NCBI RefSeq assembly: GCF_026151205.1 | Contig: NC_087081.1 | Location: forward strand, 16,965,058-17,029,057 | DNA length: 64,000 bases | Reading direction: 5' to 3' | Source of the DNA: Bolinopsis microptera | Lineage: Eukaryota; Ctenophora; Tentaculata; Lobata; Bolinopsidae | Shown: one piece after another, positions 48,901-58,786 of the stretch | How positions within the stretch are numbered: position 1 is the first letter of the stretch | How the letters are laid out: each line of letters opens with the position of its first letter | Notes under the pieces: generated by a model | Told to the model about the DNA's origin: nothing | The model's database searches: none | What the model saw: only the letters and a program-made list of their open reading frames with translations | Made by a program: the position numbers and the translations under genes

Positions 48901-51374
48901 TCTGCAGCTTGATACAATTAAATTTTCACGATATTTTTACTTTGAGATTGTGTTTTAATTTACTTACATACGTTTTAAAAGGAGAAATAAACTGTACAGT
49001 TTATAAAATGAGCCTAAGTTTAGTTTGCAAATGTAGGAAACAAATAAACCCCTACAAAATGTCCCTACCTCGCAAACACAAGCCACTTGCTCCTGTGTGA
49101 ACCCATAGCTGGGATTTAGGTGGTAACTAGGTGGTAACTAAGTGGTTACTAGGTGGTAACTAGGTGGTTACTAAGTGGTTACTAGGTGGTAACTAAGTAG
49201 TAATGTCCCTACCTCGCAAACACAAGCCACTTGCTCCTGTGTGAACCCATAGCTGGGATTTAAACCTTGTACAGTGTGTCGGTGCTCTGAAACAGAGAGG
49301 TTTAATGTTGTGTGGTAAAATAGAGCCTAGCTGAGGTAGGGCGTTAAAATAACAATAAATGTATAAAACAACGATACAAGTATTCAATTCAGCTTTATAA
49401 AAGTAAAATAAAAGCAAAAATCGTTAGGTCATATCATCATTTGAACACATTTTTGAAAACTACCAACCTTCGTCAATTCTCAATCTTATCGAGAAATTAT
49501 CATGTTCCATAAAATTTTTTGAAGAAGGTGCAACCAAAAACACTATTTTCTTTAAATCGTTAACGGGCAGCACATGAACAAATTATTTTTCAACAAAGTA
49601 TGTTAAAATATTCCATCTGAACACCATGTGTGTTTGTTTATTGTTTAAAATGTGTCTTCCAAATTTTGCACCAAAACTTTCAGGGAATTACATAGTCCCC
49701 TCTTTTGCATACCGAAAAGATAGATCATAAAATAACATTTAAATATAGGACTGTCCAAAGTTTTATCAATACCAATTGTTGAATATTCTAACTAAGCCCC
49801 ATCAAATGTCGATATGATTTATGTTCAGAACCTTTGCAAAAGTAATAAAGAGAATAAAAACAAAAGTAAAGAATTGAGTTAAGTTACAAACCAGGTTCAT
49901 TAGGGTGCATTACAGATAACTTCGGATCATAATGTCCTCTGACAGCTTGATGTCTGTCCTGCGTGTAGCTAGATCGGGCGTTGAAGTGTGCTGGACTATT
50001 CTGGGGAGGTGGGGTTGAAGTGAGCTGGACTATTCTGGGGAGGTGGGGTTGAAGTGAGCCGGACTATTCTGGGGAGGTAGGGTTGAAATGAGCTGGACTA
50101 TTCTGGGGAGGTGGGGTTGAAGTGAGCTGGACTATTCTGGGTAGGTGGGGTTGAAGTGAGCCGGACTATTCTGGGGAGGTGGGGTTGAAGTGAGCTGGAC
50201 TATTCTGGGGAGGTGGGGTTGAAGTGAGCCGTACTATTCTGGGGAGGTGGGGTTGAAGTGAGCCGGACTATTCTGGGGAGGTGGGGTTGAAGTGAGCTGG
50301 ACTATTCTGGGGAGGTGGGGGTTGGAGTGAGCCGGACTATTCTGGGGAGGTGGGGTTGGAGTGAGCCGGACTATTCTGGGGAGGTGGGGGTTGAAATGAG
50401 CTGGACTATTCTGGGGAGGTGGGGTTGAAGTGAGCTAGACTATTCTGGGGAGGTGGGGTTGAAGTGAGCTGGACTATTCTGGGGAGGTGGGGGTTGAAAT
50501 GAGCTGGACTATAATTCTGGGGAGGTGGGGATTGAAGTGAGCTGGACTATTCTGGGGAGGTGGGGGTTGAAGTGAGCTGGACTATTCTGGGGAGGTGGGG
50601 GTTGGAGTGAGCCGGACTATTCTGGGGAGGTTGGGTTGCAGTGAGCCGGACTATTCTGGGGAGGTGGGGATTGAAGTGAGCTGGACTATTCTGGGGAGGT
50701 GGGGTTGAAGTGAGCCGTACTATTCTGGGGAGGTGGGGTTGAAGTGTGCTGGACTATTCTGGGGAGGTGGGGTTGAAGTGAGCTGGACTATTCTGGGGAG
50801 GTGGGGTTGAAGTGAGCCGTACTATTCTGGGGAGGTGGGGTTGAAGTGAGCTGGACTATTCTGGGGAGGTGGGGTTGAAGTGAGCCGGACTATTCTGGGG
50901 AGGTGGGGTTGAAGTGAGCTGGACTATTCTGGGGAGGTGGGGTTGAAGTGAGCCGGACTATTCTGGGGAGGTGGGGTTGAAGTGAGCCGGACTATTCTGG
51001 GGAGGTGGGGTTGAAGTGAGCTGGACTATTCTGGGGAGGTGGGGGTTGGAGTGAGCCGGACTATTCTGGGGAGGTGGGGTTGAACTTTGAGTGAGCCGGA
51101 CTATTCTGGGGAGGTGGGGTTGAACTTTAAGTGAGCTGGACTATTCTGGGGAGGTGGGGTTGGAGTGAGCTAGACTATTCTGTGGGGGTTAAAGTGAGGG
51201 GTGATCTAGTGTTGAATTTAAACTGGAATCTGACAAGTACTCACGGGTACAAGGGGTGAGGGAGGGGGTCTGGCGGCATGGTAAGCAGGAGGTGAGCCAG
51301 CTTGTCCTCTGTGATAGTTACTGTTAGGGGCGGTGGGGGGCTGTCCAGCACGGTGGTGCACTAGTGGAGACAAC
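39839..51374 (-). CDS. six1/2: SIX1/2-class homeobox transcription factor (5' end not resolved)
   Basis: Ten exons: 51245-51374, 49892-50000, 49213-49286, 42568-42702, 42281-42390, 42041-42134, 41088-41192, 40710-40768, 40465-40546, 39839-40312. Frames join at every junction. SIX proteins are DNA-binding regulators that work with EYA and DACH in sensory and muscle development. The SIX domain begins [13 protein letters not shown] and continues [38 protein letters not shown] and [20 protein letters not shown]. The homeodomain has [40 protein letters not shown] and [19 protein letters not shown]. The ETSYCFKEKSR signature separates SIX1/2 from SIX3/6 and SIX4/5. Introns cut both domains. A Pro/His-rich extension of at least 80 residues precedes the SIX domain, longer than usual. 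The start codon lies further upstream. Confidence 0.92.
40357..40408. repeat. Near-perfect 52-bp palindrome in a SIX1/2 intron
   Basis: TTGTTATCACTAGATATAC and GTATATCTAGTGGTAACAA form the arms around a centre rich in ACTGTATAGTATACAGT. It could extrude as a cruciform or be a relic of a foldback element. Confidence 0.8.
41358..42015. mobile_element. 658-bp foldback element with about 100-bp terminal inverted repeats
   Basis: The left arm (41358-41465) and right arm (41907-42015) are inverted copies. Shared strings are TGTAATAAGCGCCA at the ends, then GATAAATTTGGTACCAAAAG, GTGAATAA and ATTCACCGTGTAGC at the inner ends. The centre is AT-rich and holds no ORF. It lies in a SIX1/2 intron, about 26 bp from a coding exon. 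I cannot define a target-site duplication with certainty, so the superfamily is open. Confidence 0.85.
42711..42905. repeat. 10-bp array (TTAACATTAG)n at a SIX1/2 acceptor
   Basis: About 19 copies, almost perfect. On the minus strand it reads (CTAATGTTAA)n and ends six bases before the acceptor TTTCAG of the SIX domain exon starting at 42702. Each unit carries CTAAT, a branch-point-like core. Confidence 0.93.
42908..43315. repeat. 33-bp tandem repeat upstream of the Ig-like gene
   Basis: About 12 copies of GTGATACAGTTGCCATGGTA plus TCACAGTGTAATA. One unit has lost three bases near 43130. The unit is partly palindromic (TGATAC...GTATCA around CCATGG). Its length, divisible by three, opens frames on both strands; they are not genes. 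It ends about 135 bp before the Ig-like gene's start codon, so it may form part of that promoter. Confidence 0.92.
43450..47336 (+). CDS. Secreted Ig-like, cysteine-rich protein, probably GPI-anchored; nested in a SIX1/2 intron
   Basis: Four exons: 43450-43504, 44035-44302, 44468-45880, 46034-47336; 1,012 residues with all frames joined. Exon 1 alone encodes a signal peptide ([19 protein letters not shown]). An N-terminal region ([34 protein letters not shown]) resembles ligand-binding domains of the farnesoic-acid-methyltransferase type, but only loosely. The middle has Ig-like strands; the best is [17 protein letters not shown] with [11 protein letters not shown], the D-x-G-x-Y-x-C signature. 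The last exon repeats C-x-G-x2-C about eight times (CTGPYC, CTGVFC, CSGNNC, CRGAFC, CIGYNC, CEGELC, CKGPKC, CEGEEC) with many N-glycosylation sites. It ends in a hydrophobic tail with no cytoplasmic part ([15 protein letters not shown]), typical of a GPI signal. A cell-surface recognition role is inference; the family is not recognised. Confidence 0.82.
43600..44050 (+). repeat. Splice-acceptor array at exon 2 of the Ig-like gene (about 53-bp unit, nine copies)
   Basis: Each unit reads AACAAATGAACCCTTATTTT, CAG, then GCACTGAACTAGTTTATG. The last copy's AG (44034) is the true acceptor and GCACTGAACTAGTTTATGAG begins exon 2 (TELVYE). The eight upstream copies keep the acceptor and 18-20 exon bases, then revert to intron sequence. 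Using an upstream acceptor reads [11 protein letters not shown] or similar and meets a stop (AAATGA), so only the last is productive. Confidence 0.94.
45906..45950. promoter_or_regulatory. Two CRE/E-box units in intron 3 of the Ig-like gene
   Basis: TGACGTCATAACACGTGGTG followed by TGACGTCATAACACGTG. It is the same 20-bp unit and orientation as at 10.26 kb. Confidence 0.85.
47337..49062. other. 3' flank of the Ig-like gene inside the SIX1/2 intron; E-box/CCAAT cluster
   Basis: Holds a (CTGACACGTGACTAA)n triplet at 47513-47550. A promoter-like cluster lies at 47690-47960 with GTATCACGTGACATC, GGTCACGTGGTT, GACCAATCAC and GCACGTGATC. A 15-bp repeat TTCTTGCACTCCCAT occurs four times at 48219-48285. 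No exon is recognised. The cluster could serve an internal promoter of SIX1/2 or an enhancer. Confidence 0.45.
48680..48878. mobile_element. Short foldback element (about 195 bp)
   Basis: Ends TACCAGTGTCC (48681) and GGACACTGGTA (about 48876) are inverted. At the left end lies an almost perfect palindrome with arms of 22 bp, CATAACCCATGTGTACTGGA and its complement, separated by one to three bases. The right end repeats ATAACCATGTGTACTGGACA. No ORF, so it fits a miniature non-autonomous element. Confidence 0.65.
49063..49212 (-). repeat. Duplicated exon end plus donor, SIX1/2 exon 3
   Basis: The last 49 bases of the exon at 49213-49286 and its donor (TGTTTGCGAG|GTAGGGACAT) recur at 49063-49118, 137 bp downstream on the minus strand. 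The two copies are separated by degenerate GGTAACTAGGTGGTTACTA repeats. The copy encodes [16 protein letters not shown] again. Confidence 0.9.
49287..49891. other. SIX1/2 intron, AT-rich
   Basis: No exon or repeat of note in this stretch. Confidence 0.6.
49983..51195 (-). repeat. Splice-acceptor array at SIX1/2 exon 2 (34-bp unit, about 35 copies)
   Basis: On the minus strand each unit is CTTCAACCCCACCTCCCCAG followed by AATAGTCCAGCTCA. This is a pyrimidine-rich acceptor plus the first 14 bases or more of the exon starting at 50000 (NSPAHFN). The unit nearest the exon is continuous with coding sequence. Exon sequence CACTTCAAC itself joins the pyrimidine tract of the next unit, so the repeat unit is partly built from exon. 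Confidence 0.94.
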
Positions 51375-51414
51375 CTGTAACAAAACTCAGTTAGCTTGTC
51401 TGTGTGCCTCTTAC

Positions 51415-51515
51415 TGGGGGAGGGGTGCACCCCCTTAATGGGGGAGGGGGTGCACCCCCTTACTGGGGGAGGGGGTGCACCCCCTTACTGGGGGAGGGGT
51501 GCACCCCCTTACTAT
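51415..51515. repeat. About 30-bp tandem repeat with inverted halves
   Basis: Four copies of GGGGGAGGGGGTGCACCCCC plus TTACT. Each unit is self-complementary around GGGTGCACCC. Confidence 0.85.
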
Positions 51516-51854
51516 TTTACTTACAAGTTAGTTTATAATAAGACGGTTAGATAGAACAATTGAAACTGAAATCATCCAACATGCAATACAAGTTTTCGTT
51601 ACTTTTAATAGGAATTGTGATCGTTTCAATTTTAAACATGCGTTTATTAACGTGGTTAAAGTTAACACAATATATTAGGTCTGAGGAAACCCTAAATTTC
51701 TAGCCACCCATCAAGGTTTGCAAAAACTCCACCCTCAATCAAACAAAGTTTAAAATCGCTCCAAATGCTCAAAAAACCCCGGCCCCGCCCGTACTATCCA
51801 GGGAAACCCAACCCTGAAGCCCCCTTATGCCCAAAAGAGAAAAGAAGGGGACCT

Positions 51855-51917
51855 ATGATCGTGAGTAGGTCTGTAATACGCTGCTGAAACAGGTTGTCTA
51901 TCGTTTGCAGCTTCATA
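51855..51917 (-). CDS. Possible first coding exon of SIX1/2 (unproven)
   Basis: An ATG at 51917 opens MKLQTIDNLFQQRITDLL and lies downstream (minus strand) of a CCAAT/E-box promoter-like block. A donor with the phase needed to join the exon at 51374 is weak (GG|GTTGGG is one choice), so I could not confirm it. Other upstream exons are possible. Confidence 0.2.
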
Positions 51918-52069
51918 CATATCGCGTTATAGTTCAACCAACAAATAGCGATATTAAATATCGTTTCGTTGAAACATAAGGAGGGAAAGGCAACTCAATA
52001 CTCATATAATGGTCGTCATTAATCGTTCCCTCGCTCCTACTCTCTCTCAACCGCTCATCTGGCCACATC

Positions 52070-52205
52070 AGGTGGCGCGTCCTATTCTGCCTTCTCATTG
52101 GCTGCCGTGATTCTGTCCTGTCTTCTCATTGGTCGGTGCTGTACCACGATGGGTTTTACGGTGCTGTGATTGGCTGCACGTGGTGCACGTGGCGGCCGTC
52201 TTGCA
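52070..52205 (-). promoter_or_regulatory. CCAAT / E-box promoter-like block upstream of SIX1/2
   Basis: Three ATTGG boxes (CCAAT on the minus strand; near 52098, 52129 and 52168) and two CACGTG sites (TGCACGTGGTGCACGTGGCG, about 52177-52195) within 130 bp. Position fits a minus-strand promoter for SIX1/2. Inference only. Confidence 0.4.
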
Positions 52206-53295
52206 CTCTTGTATACTCTCGTGTGTTTTATAGCTTTACAGTTTTGGCGGTTTCCATTTCAACTATTTGTCTGGGTCAGAAAACTTGGAACACATTTCCA
52301 TTGGTCGTGGGTTACAAAGGGACATACTATAATCTTATCAATAGGGTTGGTGATTCCTTGTTTAATTTTATTGTGTTTCAACGTCGCCAGAACACACTAC
52401 ACGTCGCCAGAGTAAGTTACTCAAATTATGGACGGACTATTTGAGACAACATTAAATATTGCAAAAACCACACAAACCTGACCTGGTTGCTGGTAGGTGA
52501 GTCAGCACCTGGTGCGCTTGGAACTGTTATCAGCACGAAAAACAGTGCACGAGAATATTGTCGAATATCGGGGAAGCTGGTTACTGGTATTAAGAGTTGT
52601 GATAGTGAGTGTAACAAGGTGACCAGTGTGGAAACAGCACTTGGTCAATAACGACTCTGTTAAAACACTGAAAAAACTCTGGAAACCCTCTCCCAGAAGG
52701 AGTTAGGTTAGTGTCAAATAAAAGTATGGTTAAAAGATTTTTAGTAATTGTTAATATGTTCAAAAAGTTGCGTCTAATTACAAAAATAAGATCTAATATT
52801 GATGGAGGGGAGTCTAGCTCACACCAAATCTAGTACTTCTTTTAGTTAATGATAAACATGTAATAAAGATTATTCATTTAATCTTGTTAAAAACAATAAT
52901 TGTTTAACAAATTTGTACGTGAATTTAAATTTCAGCTGACCCAAAACCTGGCATCATATGTAAACAATTCTTACCTTGACGAATCAAAAAATCAAGAAAC
53001 TGAATTGAAAGAATGTACTATGAATTATGTCCTAATTTGTCCTAATCTTGTCCTAATTTGATGAAAGTTGTAAGGTAGGACATACTTCTTGGCCGACCGA
53101 ATTATGGCATTTGGAATTTTCATTTATACCGCTACAATCAGTAATCACGTGACCTCGTGAATAATAATATTTTAGTCGAACATTTCGTAAGTGACCTTTA
53201 TATTCATGTAGTGTACCCAGTACCGCTGTTAGGAAATAGTGGCAGATAATTCTGTGCTTGTGCAGAAAACATTCGTCGGCAGTTTCGCGCAAGTC
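52206..53295. other. Intergenic DNA, no exon supported
   Basis: Short open frames on both strands have no recognisable content. One CACGTG at about 53145. AT-rich from 52700. Confidence 0.5.
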
Positions 53296-53512
53296 TTTCT
53301 CTTGACTATTATTATTATGAATTAGTAAGTCTTTCTCTTGAATAATTTAGTAAGTCTTTCTCTTGACTATTATGAATTAGTAAGTCTTTCTCTTGACTAT
53401 TATGAATTAGTAAGTCTTTCTCTTGACTATTATGAATTAGTAAGTCTTTCTCTTGACTATTATGAATTAGTAAGTCTTTTTCTTGAATAATTTAGTAAGT
53501 CTTTTATCTTTA
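53296..53512. repeat. About 32-bp tandem repeat (AGTAAGTCTTTCTCTTGA...)n
   Basis: Seven to eight copies of AGTAAGTCTTTCTCTTGACT plus ATTATGAATT, two with an AATAATTT variant, directly left of the TIR element. Confidence 0.9.
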
Positions 53513-53518
53513 TCTTAA

Positions 53519-54651
53519 CTACCTTAGTGCAAGAAATATAGGCGGCAAGAATATAAGGCGCTAGAAATTAAGGCGGCAAGAAATTAAGGCGATATTTTTT
53601 TCGGAAAAAATACGATTTTTGATCGCAAATTTGGTTATAGTTTTGGTCGAAATAGTGTCAATTTTATTCTTTTATCAGTCTATAAAGCATAGAAATCTGT
53701 TTAAAAATACGATATATTGGACATTGGTCACATAAAAACTAAATGGTGCATGCACATTATATTTATAGTGATTGCTGTTCTGTCGTCTAAGTTTATAATT
53801 TTAAATTAGGTAGACATCCACTACATCAGCAAACTGCAAGTCAATTGGTATATTCATTGCATTTGACAAAATGATAGTGCACATTCTGTACGCGGCAAGG
53901 AATTTTTATGTATGTATACTACATATCATCATTAAAATTAAAAATTATTTCTTTTTAAAATTAAAACTCGATTTAAAGCTTAAAAATGAAATGTAAAATT
54001 GTACGAACATTCGAATTTGAACTGACATTAATAACACATGTACTGCAGTTTAAAGAAATATCACGAATTGTCTACTTTTCGATTGGTCATGGCTGCTCCT
54101 ACAAAGTAAAAGTCCTGGAGGAGAAACCTGCACGTTCTCCTCTTACACAGGGCGGCTTAGAAGTGAAGTGCTCTGTAACTGCTTCATGGACCAATGAGAA
54201 GGGAATAACGCTCCTCAAGAAGTTAGTCGACGAAAAGTACAGCTTCGACAAACGTTTGGAGGATGAATCAGCTGATATTATCAAGAAGCTATTTCCAGAC
54301 ACGACGGAGCAAGATGACGACGACTATCTTGGTTATGGATTGCAGCTGCTGGAGATATATGACTCTGATGAAGAAGGAGAAGACGAGAATATTAATTGAT
54401 ATATTAATGTATTTAGACTCAAGTTAATTTATTTTAAATATGTATTTCATTGAATTCTAGCAAATAACGAAATCGACATGTAAATTTAAAATAATAAAAT
54501 CACACGAAAATTTCTTATGAAAAAATCGCAAGAAAAAAAATTAAGGCGGTTAGAAATTACGGTGGTCAGATATTAAGGCGGCAAGAAATTAAGGCGATTT
54601 TGTCAGAATCGCCTTAATTTCTTGCCGCCTATATTTCTTGCACTAAGGTAT
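53519..54651. mobile_element. 1.13-kb DNA element with terminal inverted repeats
   Basis: The left end TACCTTAGTGCAAGAAATAT and the right end ATATTTCTTGCACTAAGGTA are perfect inverted copies extending through GGCGGCAAG. Flanking TA on both sides would fit a TA target-site duplication. Subterminal direct copies of GGCGGCAAGAAATTAAGGCG occur several times inside both ends (53545-53595, 54540-54600). One ORF lies inside (53986-54399). No DDE transposase is seen, so it is probably non-autonomous or carries captured sequence. Confidence 0.88.
53986..54399 (+). CDS. Hypothetical 137-residue protein inside the TIR element
   Basis: A single open frame starting MKCKIVRTFEFELTLITHVL, with an acidic C terminus (DTTEQDDDDYLGYG, YDSDEEGEDENIN). 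A middle segment, KCSVTASWTNEKGITLLKKL, looks like folded protein. An acceptor-like CAG sits near 54047, so the true start may be internal. No family is recognised. It could be the last exon of a captured host gene or an accessory protein of the element. Codon composition is ordinary rather than random-looking in the second half (54100-54399), which suggests coding history. Confidence 0.4.
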   Translation: MKCKIVRTFEFELTLITHVLQFKEISRIVYFSIGHGCSYKVKVLEEKPARSPLTQGGLEVKCSVTASWTNEKGITLLKKLVDEKYSFDKRLEDESADIIKKLFPDTTEQDDDDYLGYGLQLLEIYDSDEEGEDENIN

Positions 54652-55475
54652 TGTAAATAGGTAAATCAGCTGCGTTGCTTTTCTAAACGCTCGTTATGTG
54701 TGAATGCGGTGTGTTTACTCGGTAGATTAATTAATCGTGCCTAATGTAATTCGAGGGTACAATATAAATAATAGGTTTCGTCTATTTAAGGAACAGCCTA
54801 AGCTTAAGCTCTTGTTATTGTTCGTCGCAGAGAAATGTTAAGATTAATAATTTTTCCGTTGATTTCTTCATTGTAATGGTTTGATAATGGATTTTGATAT
54901 TTTAACAAAATAAAGGGAAGACTTCTACAAAGTGACCTATAAATGTTTAACGTTATAAATCTCATAAACTTCAGGAAGTGACCATGAACACATACAAACA
55001 GAACAACAGCTAACCCAGATTATATACCTGACGAAGAGGATATGTCAATAAATTATAAAGGACAGTTTTTAAATATTAATTGCCGGACTAGCAAAATCTT
55101 CTTCAGTAATTCCGAAATATATAATCAAAATATTGATACGTTTTTTCATTTTTTCACCACGCAAAATAGCACCATTAAATTAAGGGCACTGATCAGGTTT
55201 TATTGTTTTAGTTTGAACTCATGTTATGAAATTAGTTATCAACCATTTGTATCATGGCTCTACAGTGTTATAGAGCCATGATACAAATCGTCTATACCTG
55301 GTTCTACCCACTATTCTTTATCAGCCTTCATCGCAAATTATATTTCACCAAGTGTCCCATAGAAGTTATATCAGCTGTATAAACTCCAATTTCAATATCA
55401 AATCAGGAACATTGGTAGCAATAGGAAACTGAATAAATGTTATATTCGAATGTTCTACAAAGATCTATTTCGATT
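54652..55475. other. AT-rich intergenic DNA with a hairpin
   Basis: A hairpin at 55247-55288 has 17-bp perfect arms (TTTGTATCATGGCTCTA and its complement) and a short loop. No exon is seen. Confidence 0.55.
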
Positions 55476-56138
55476 TTATGAGTCATCAATCTCGTTCCAT
55501 TCGTGAAACTGGTCAGCAATCAGAGACTCGATGTTAGCAACGCTGAGAGGATCAGAGTGACGTGACAGGTCGTCACCCTCACCCTCAACATGTGACAGGT
55601 CGTCACCATCACCCTCTACACGTGACATATCGTCACCCTCCACACGTGTCATACCCTCCACACCCTCTCCCTCACTCTCGTCACCTGGTGGCTCCCCCGT
55701 TAACACCGTCCTCAACATGGCGTTCCTCTTCCTCAGCATCATTACCTCCTCCTGTATTGTTACACTTGTCAACTAACAACACCACTGTATTGTTACACTT
55801 GTCAACTAACAACAGAGAAATTAAAAAGTTAATTATTGTTTAATGGGATATCTAAAAGTGTATTAAATAAGGAGTAAACTAAAAGTAAAATGTGTGATCT
55901 AAAATGTGACCTGGAGATTGGAGATGGTAAAGTTGAGAACCATAGTTTCCTCCCTGAACCGGACCTCTAGTTCCTCAACCTGGCCTGTCAGAGCCCGTCT
56001 CTCTCCCCTGCTCCGCTCCAGCTCCCGGTTTAGCTGGGTGATCTGGTTACTGTGACACTTGTTCTGCAGCTTCAGCAGATTGTACTTCGTCTCCAGAAGT
56101 TCGGCTTTGTTAGCACTTTCTAGGTCCTCGTGTAACAC
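55476..56138 (-). CDS. Coiled-coil protein, last two exons
   Basis: Exons 55911-56138 and 55476-55751, phase 0 at both ends; 167 residues to a stop. The first begins VLHEDLESANKAELLETKYN and continues with heptad-like LNRELERSRGERRALTGQVE, a coiled coil of about 65 residues. The second begins EEVMMLRKRNAMLRTVLTGE and then becomes acidic with three repeats around VEGDGDDLSHVEGEGDDLS. The end (LIADQFHEWNEIDDS) is acidic. The upstream exons are not located, since the region is filled by the acceptor array. The protein is not recognised; many cytoskeletal or centrosomal coiled-coil proteins look like this. Confidence 0.72.
55750..55815 (-). repeat. Duplicated acceptor of the last coiled-coil exon
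   Basis: Two copies of a 33-bp unit which on the minus strand reads GTTGTTAGTTGACAAGTGTA then ACAATACAG. The second copy ends at the acceptor of the exon starting at 55751. Confidence 0.85.
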
Positions 56139-58152
56139 CTGGCCAGGAGTGTTATTCAGGGGGGGGGGGGGGTGTAACACCTGGCCGGGGGTGTTATTCA
56201 GGGGGGGGGGGTGTAACACCTGGCCGGGAGTGTTATTCAGGGTGGGGGGGGGGGGGTGTAGCACCTGGCCGGGGGTGTTATTCAGGGGGGGGGGGGGGGG
56301 TAACACCTGGCCGGGAGTGTTATTCAGGGGGGGGGTGTAACACCTGGCCGGGAGTGTTATTCAGGGTGGGGGGGGGGGGGGGGTGTAGCACCTGGCCGGG
56401 GGTGTTATTCAGGGGGGGGGGGGGGGTAACACCTGGCCGGGAGTGTTATTAAGGTGGGGGAGGGGTGTGACACCTGGCCGGGAGTGTTATTCAGGGGGGG
56501 TGTAACACCTGGCCGGGAGTGTTATTCAGGGTGGGGGGGGGGGGGGTGTGACACCTGGCCGGGAGTGTTATTCAGGGGGGGGGGGGGGGTAACACCTGGC
56601 CGGGAGTGTTATTAAGGTGGGGGGAGAGGTGTAACACCTGGCCGGGAGTGTTATTCAGGGGGGGTGTAACACCTGGCCGGGAGTGTTATTCAGGGTGGGG
56701 GGGGGGGGGGGGGGTGTGACACCTGGCCGGGAGTGTTATTCAGGGGGGGGGGGTAACACCTGGCCGGGAGTGTTATTAAGGTGGGGGGAGGGGTGTAACA
56801 CCTGGCCGGGAGTGTTATTCAGGGGGGGGGGTGTAACACCTGGCCGGGAGTGTTATTCAGGGGGGGTGTAACACCTGGCCGGGAGTGTTATTCAGGGGGG
56901 GTAACACCTGGCCGGGAGTGTTATTCAGGGTGGGGGGGGGGGGGGGGTAACACCTGGCCGGGAGTGTTATTCAGGGGGGGGGTAACACATGGCCGGGAGT
57001 GTTATTCAGGGGGGGGGGGGTGTAACACCTGGCCGGGAGTGTTATTCAGGGGTGGGGGGGAGTGTTATTCAAGGTGGGGGGAGTGTAACACCTGGCCGGG
57101 AGTGTTATTCAGGGTGGGGGGGTGTAACACCTGGCCGGGAGTGTTATTCAGGGGGGGGGGGGGTGTAACACATGGCCGGGAGTGTTATTCAGGGTGGGGG
57201 GGGGGGGTAACACCTGGCCGGGAGTGTTATTAAGGTGGGGGGGTGTAACACCTGACCGGGAGTGTTATTCAGGGTGGGGAGTGTAACACCTGGCCGGGAG
57301 TGTTATTCAGGGGGGGGGTGTAACACCTGGCCGGGAGTGTTATTCAGGGGGGGGGGGTGTAACACCTGGCCGGGAGTGTTATTCAGGGGGGGGGGGAGTG
57401 TAACACCTGGCCGGGAGTGTTATTCAGGGTGGGGGGTTGTAACACCTGGCCGGGAGTGTTATTCAGGGTGGGGTGGGGGGGGGGGAGTGTAACACCTGGC
57501 CGGGAGTGTTATTCAGGGTGGGGGGTTGTAACACCTGGCCGGGAGTGTTATTCAGGGGGGGGGGGGGGGGTGTAACACCTGGCCGGGAGTGTTATTAAGG
57601 TGGGGGGGGGGTGTAACACCTAGCCGGGAGTGTTATTCAGGGTGGGGGGTGTAACACCTGGCCGGGAGTGTTATTCAGGGGGGGGGGTAACACCTGGCCG
57701 GGAGTGTTATTCACGGGGGGGGGGTGTAACACCTGGCCGGGAGTGTTATTCAGGAGGGGGGGGGGGGTAACACCTGGCCGGGAGTGTTATTAAGGTGGGG
57801 GGAGTGTAACACCTGGCCGGGAGTGTTATTCAGGAGGGGGGGGGGGGTAACAACTGGCCGGGAGTGTTATTCAGGAGGGGGGGGGGGTAACACCTGGCCG
57901 GGAGTGTTATTCAGGAGGGGGGGTAACACCTGGCCGGGAGTGTTATTCAGGAGGGGGGGGGTAACACCTGGCCGGGAGTGTTATTAAGGTGGGGGGGGGT
58001 AACACCTGGCCGGGAGTGTTATTCAGGGGGGGGGGGGTAACACCTGGCCGGGAGTGTTATTCAGGGGGGGGGGGGTAACACCTGGCCGGGAGTGTTATTA
58101 AGGTGGGGGTGTAACACCTGGCCGGGAGTGTTATTCAGGAGGGGGGGGGGTA
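56128..58152 (-). repeat. Splice-acceptor array of the coiled-coil gene (about 36-45 bp unit, dozens of copies)
   Basis: On the minus strand the unit is (C)n tract, TGAATAACACTCCCGGCCAG, then GTGTTACAC. The copy next to the exon has CTCCTGGCCAG|GTGTTACACGAGG, where GTGTTACAC encodes VLH at the exon start. So each unit holds a pyrimidine tract, acceptor AG and nine exon bases. The C/G runs vary from six to about 20 bases, giving several open frames on the plus strand that are not genes. Confidence 0.94.
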
Positions 58153-58469
58153 CCAATGGCATAGAATGGAGACAAATGGCATAAAATTCATCAAATGGCA
58201 TAGAAATTTCATGGCATAAATGGAAATTTTGTTTGGCCAATTCTCCATTTATGCCAATTTATGCCATGAATTTAGGTCTTCATATTTGACCTTTAGGATG
58301 ACTTTAAATTCGCAAATATTATTAGTACTTGAATAAGAGACATGTTTCATGCTTTATAACGCTTGGAATGATCTTTAAAGATTCATATGACAAATAAAGA
58401 AAATAGAAATGTATTATATCAAACATATACCAAACATTTGACTATTCAAGAAAAGCAAATTCGAAAGTA

Positions 58470-58660
58470 GGACCCTAGAGCGGAGTCAAATCGCCAGGGT
58501 AGGACTCTAGAGCGGAACCCCCTTACCGGACCCATACTATGAGGACCCTAGAGCGGAGTCAAATCGCCAAGGTAGGATTCTAGAGCGGAACTCCCTTACC
58601 GGACCCATACTATGAAGACTCTAGAGCGGTACCCACATGCAAATTTTAGAGCGGTTAGAA
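58470..58660. repeat. 90-bp tandem pair with CTAGAGCGG motifs
   Basis: CTAGAGCGG or close variants occur seven times. Two long copies share CGGAGTCAAATCGCCA, TACCGGACCCATACTATGA. Such subterminal motif clusters are common in DNA transposons. Confidence 0.75.
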
Positions 58661-58786
58661 ATTTGAGAGTAAAGTTAGTTTTGAAGATTGAGCTATGTTT
58701 TTTAATCAATGATTGATAATAGTCGTCACATAATGATGATAGAATTGATACAACTTATTAAACATTAATACTGCGAATCAAATATC

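Noticed and set aside
52426-52617. Upstream SIX1/2 exon ending ADSPTSNQ at a GTCAGG donor (52479)
   Set aside because: Its phase does not match the exon at 51374: the joined frame stops after a few codons.
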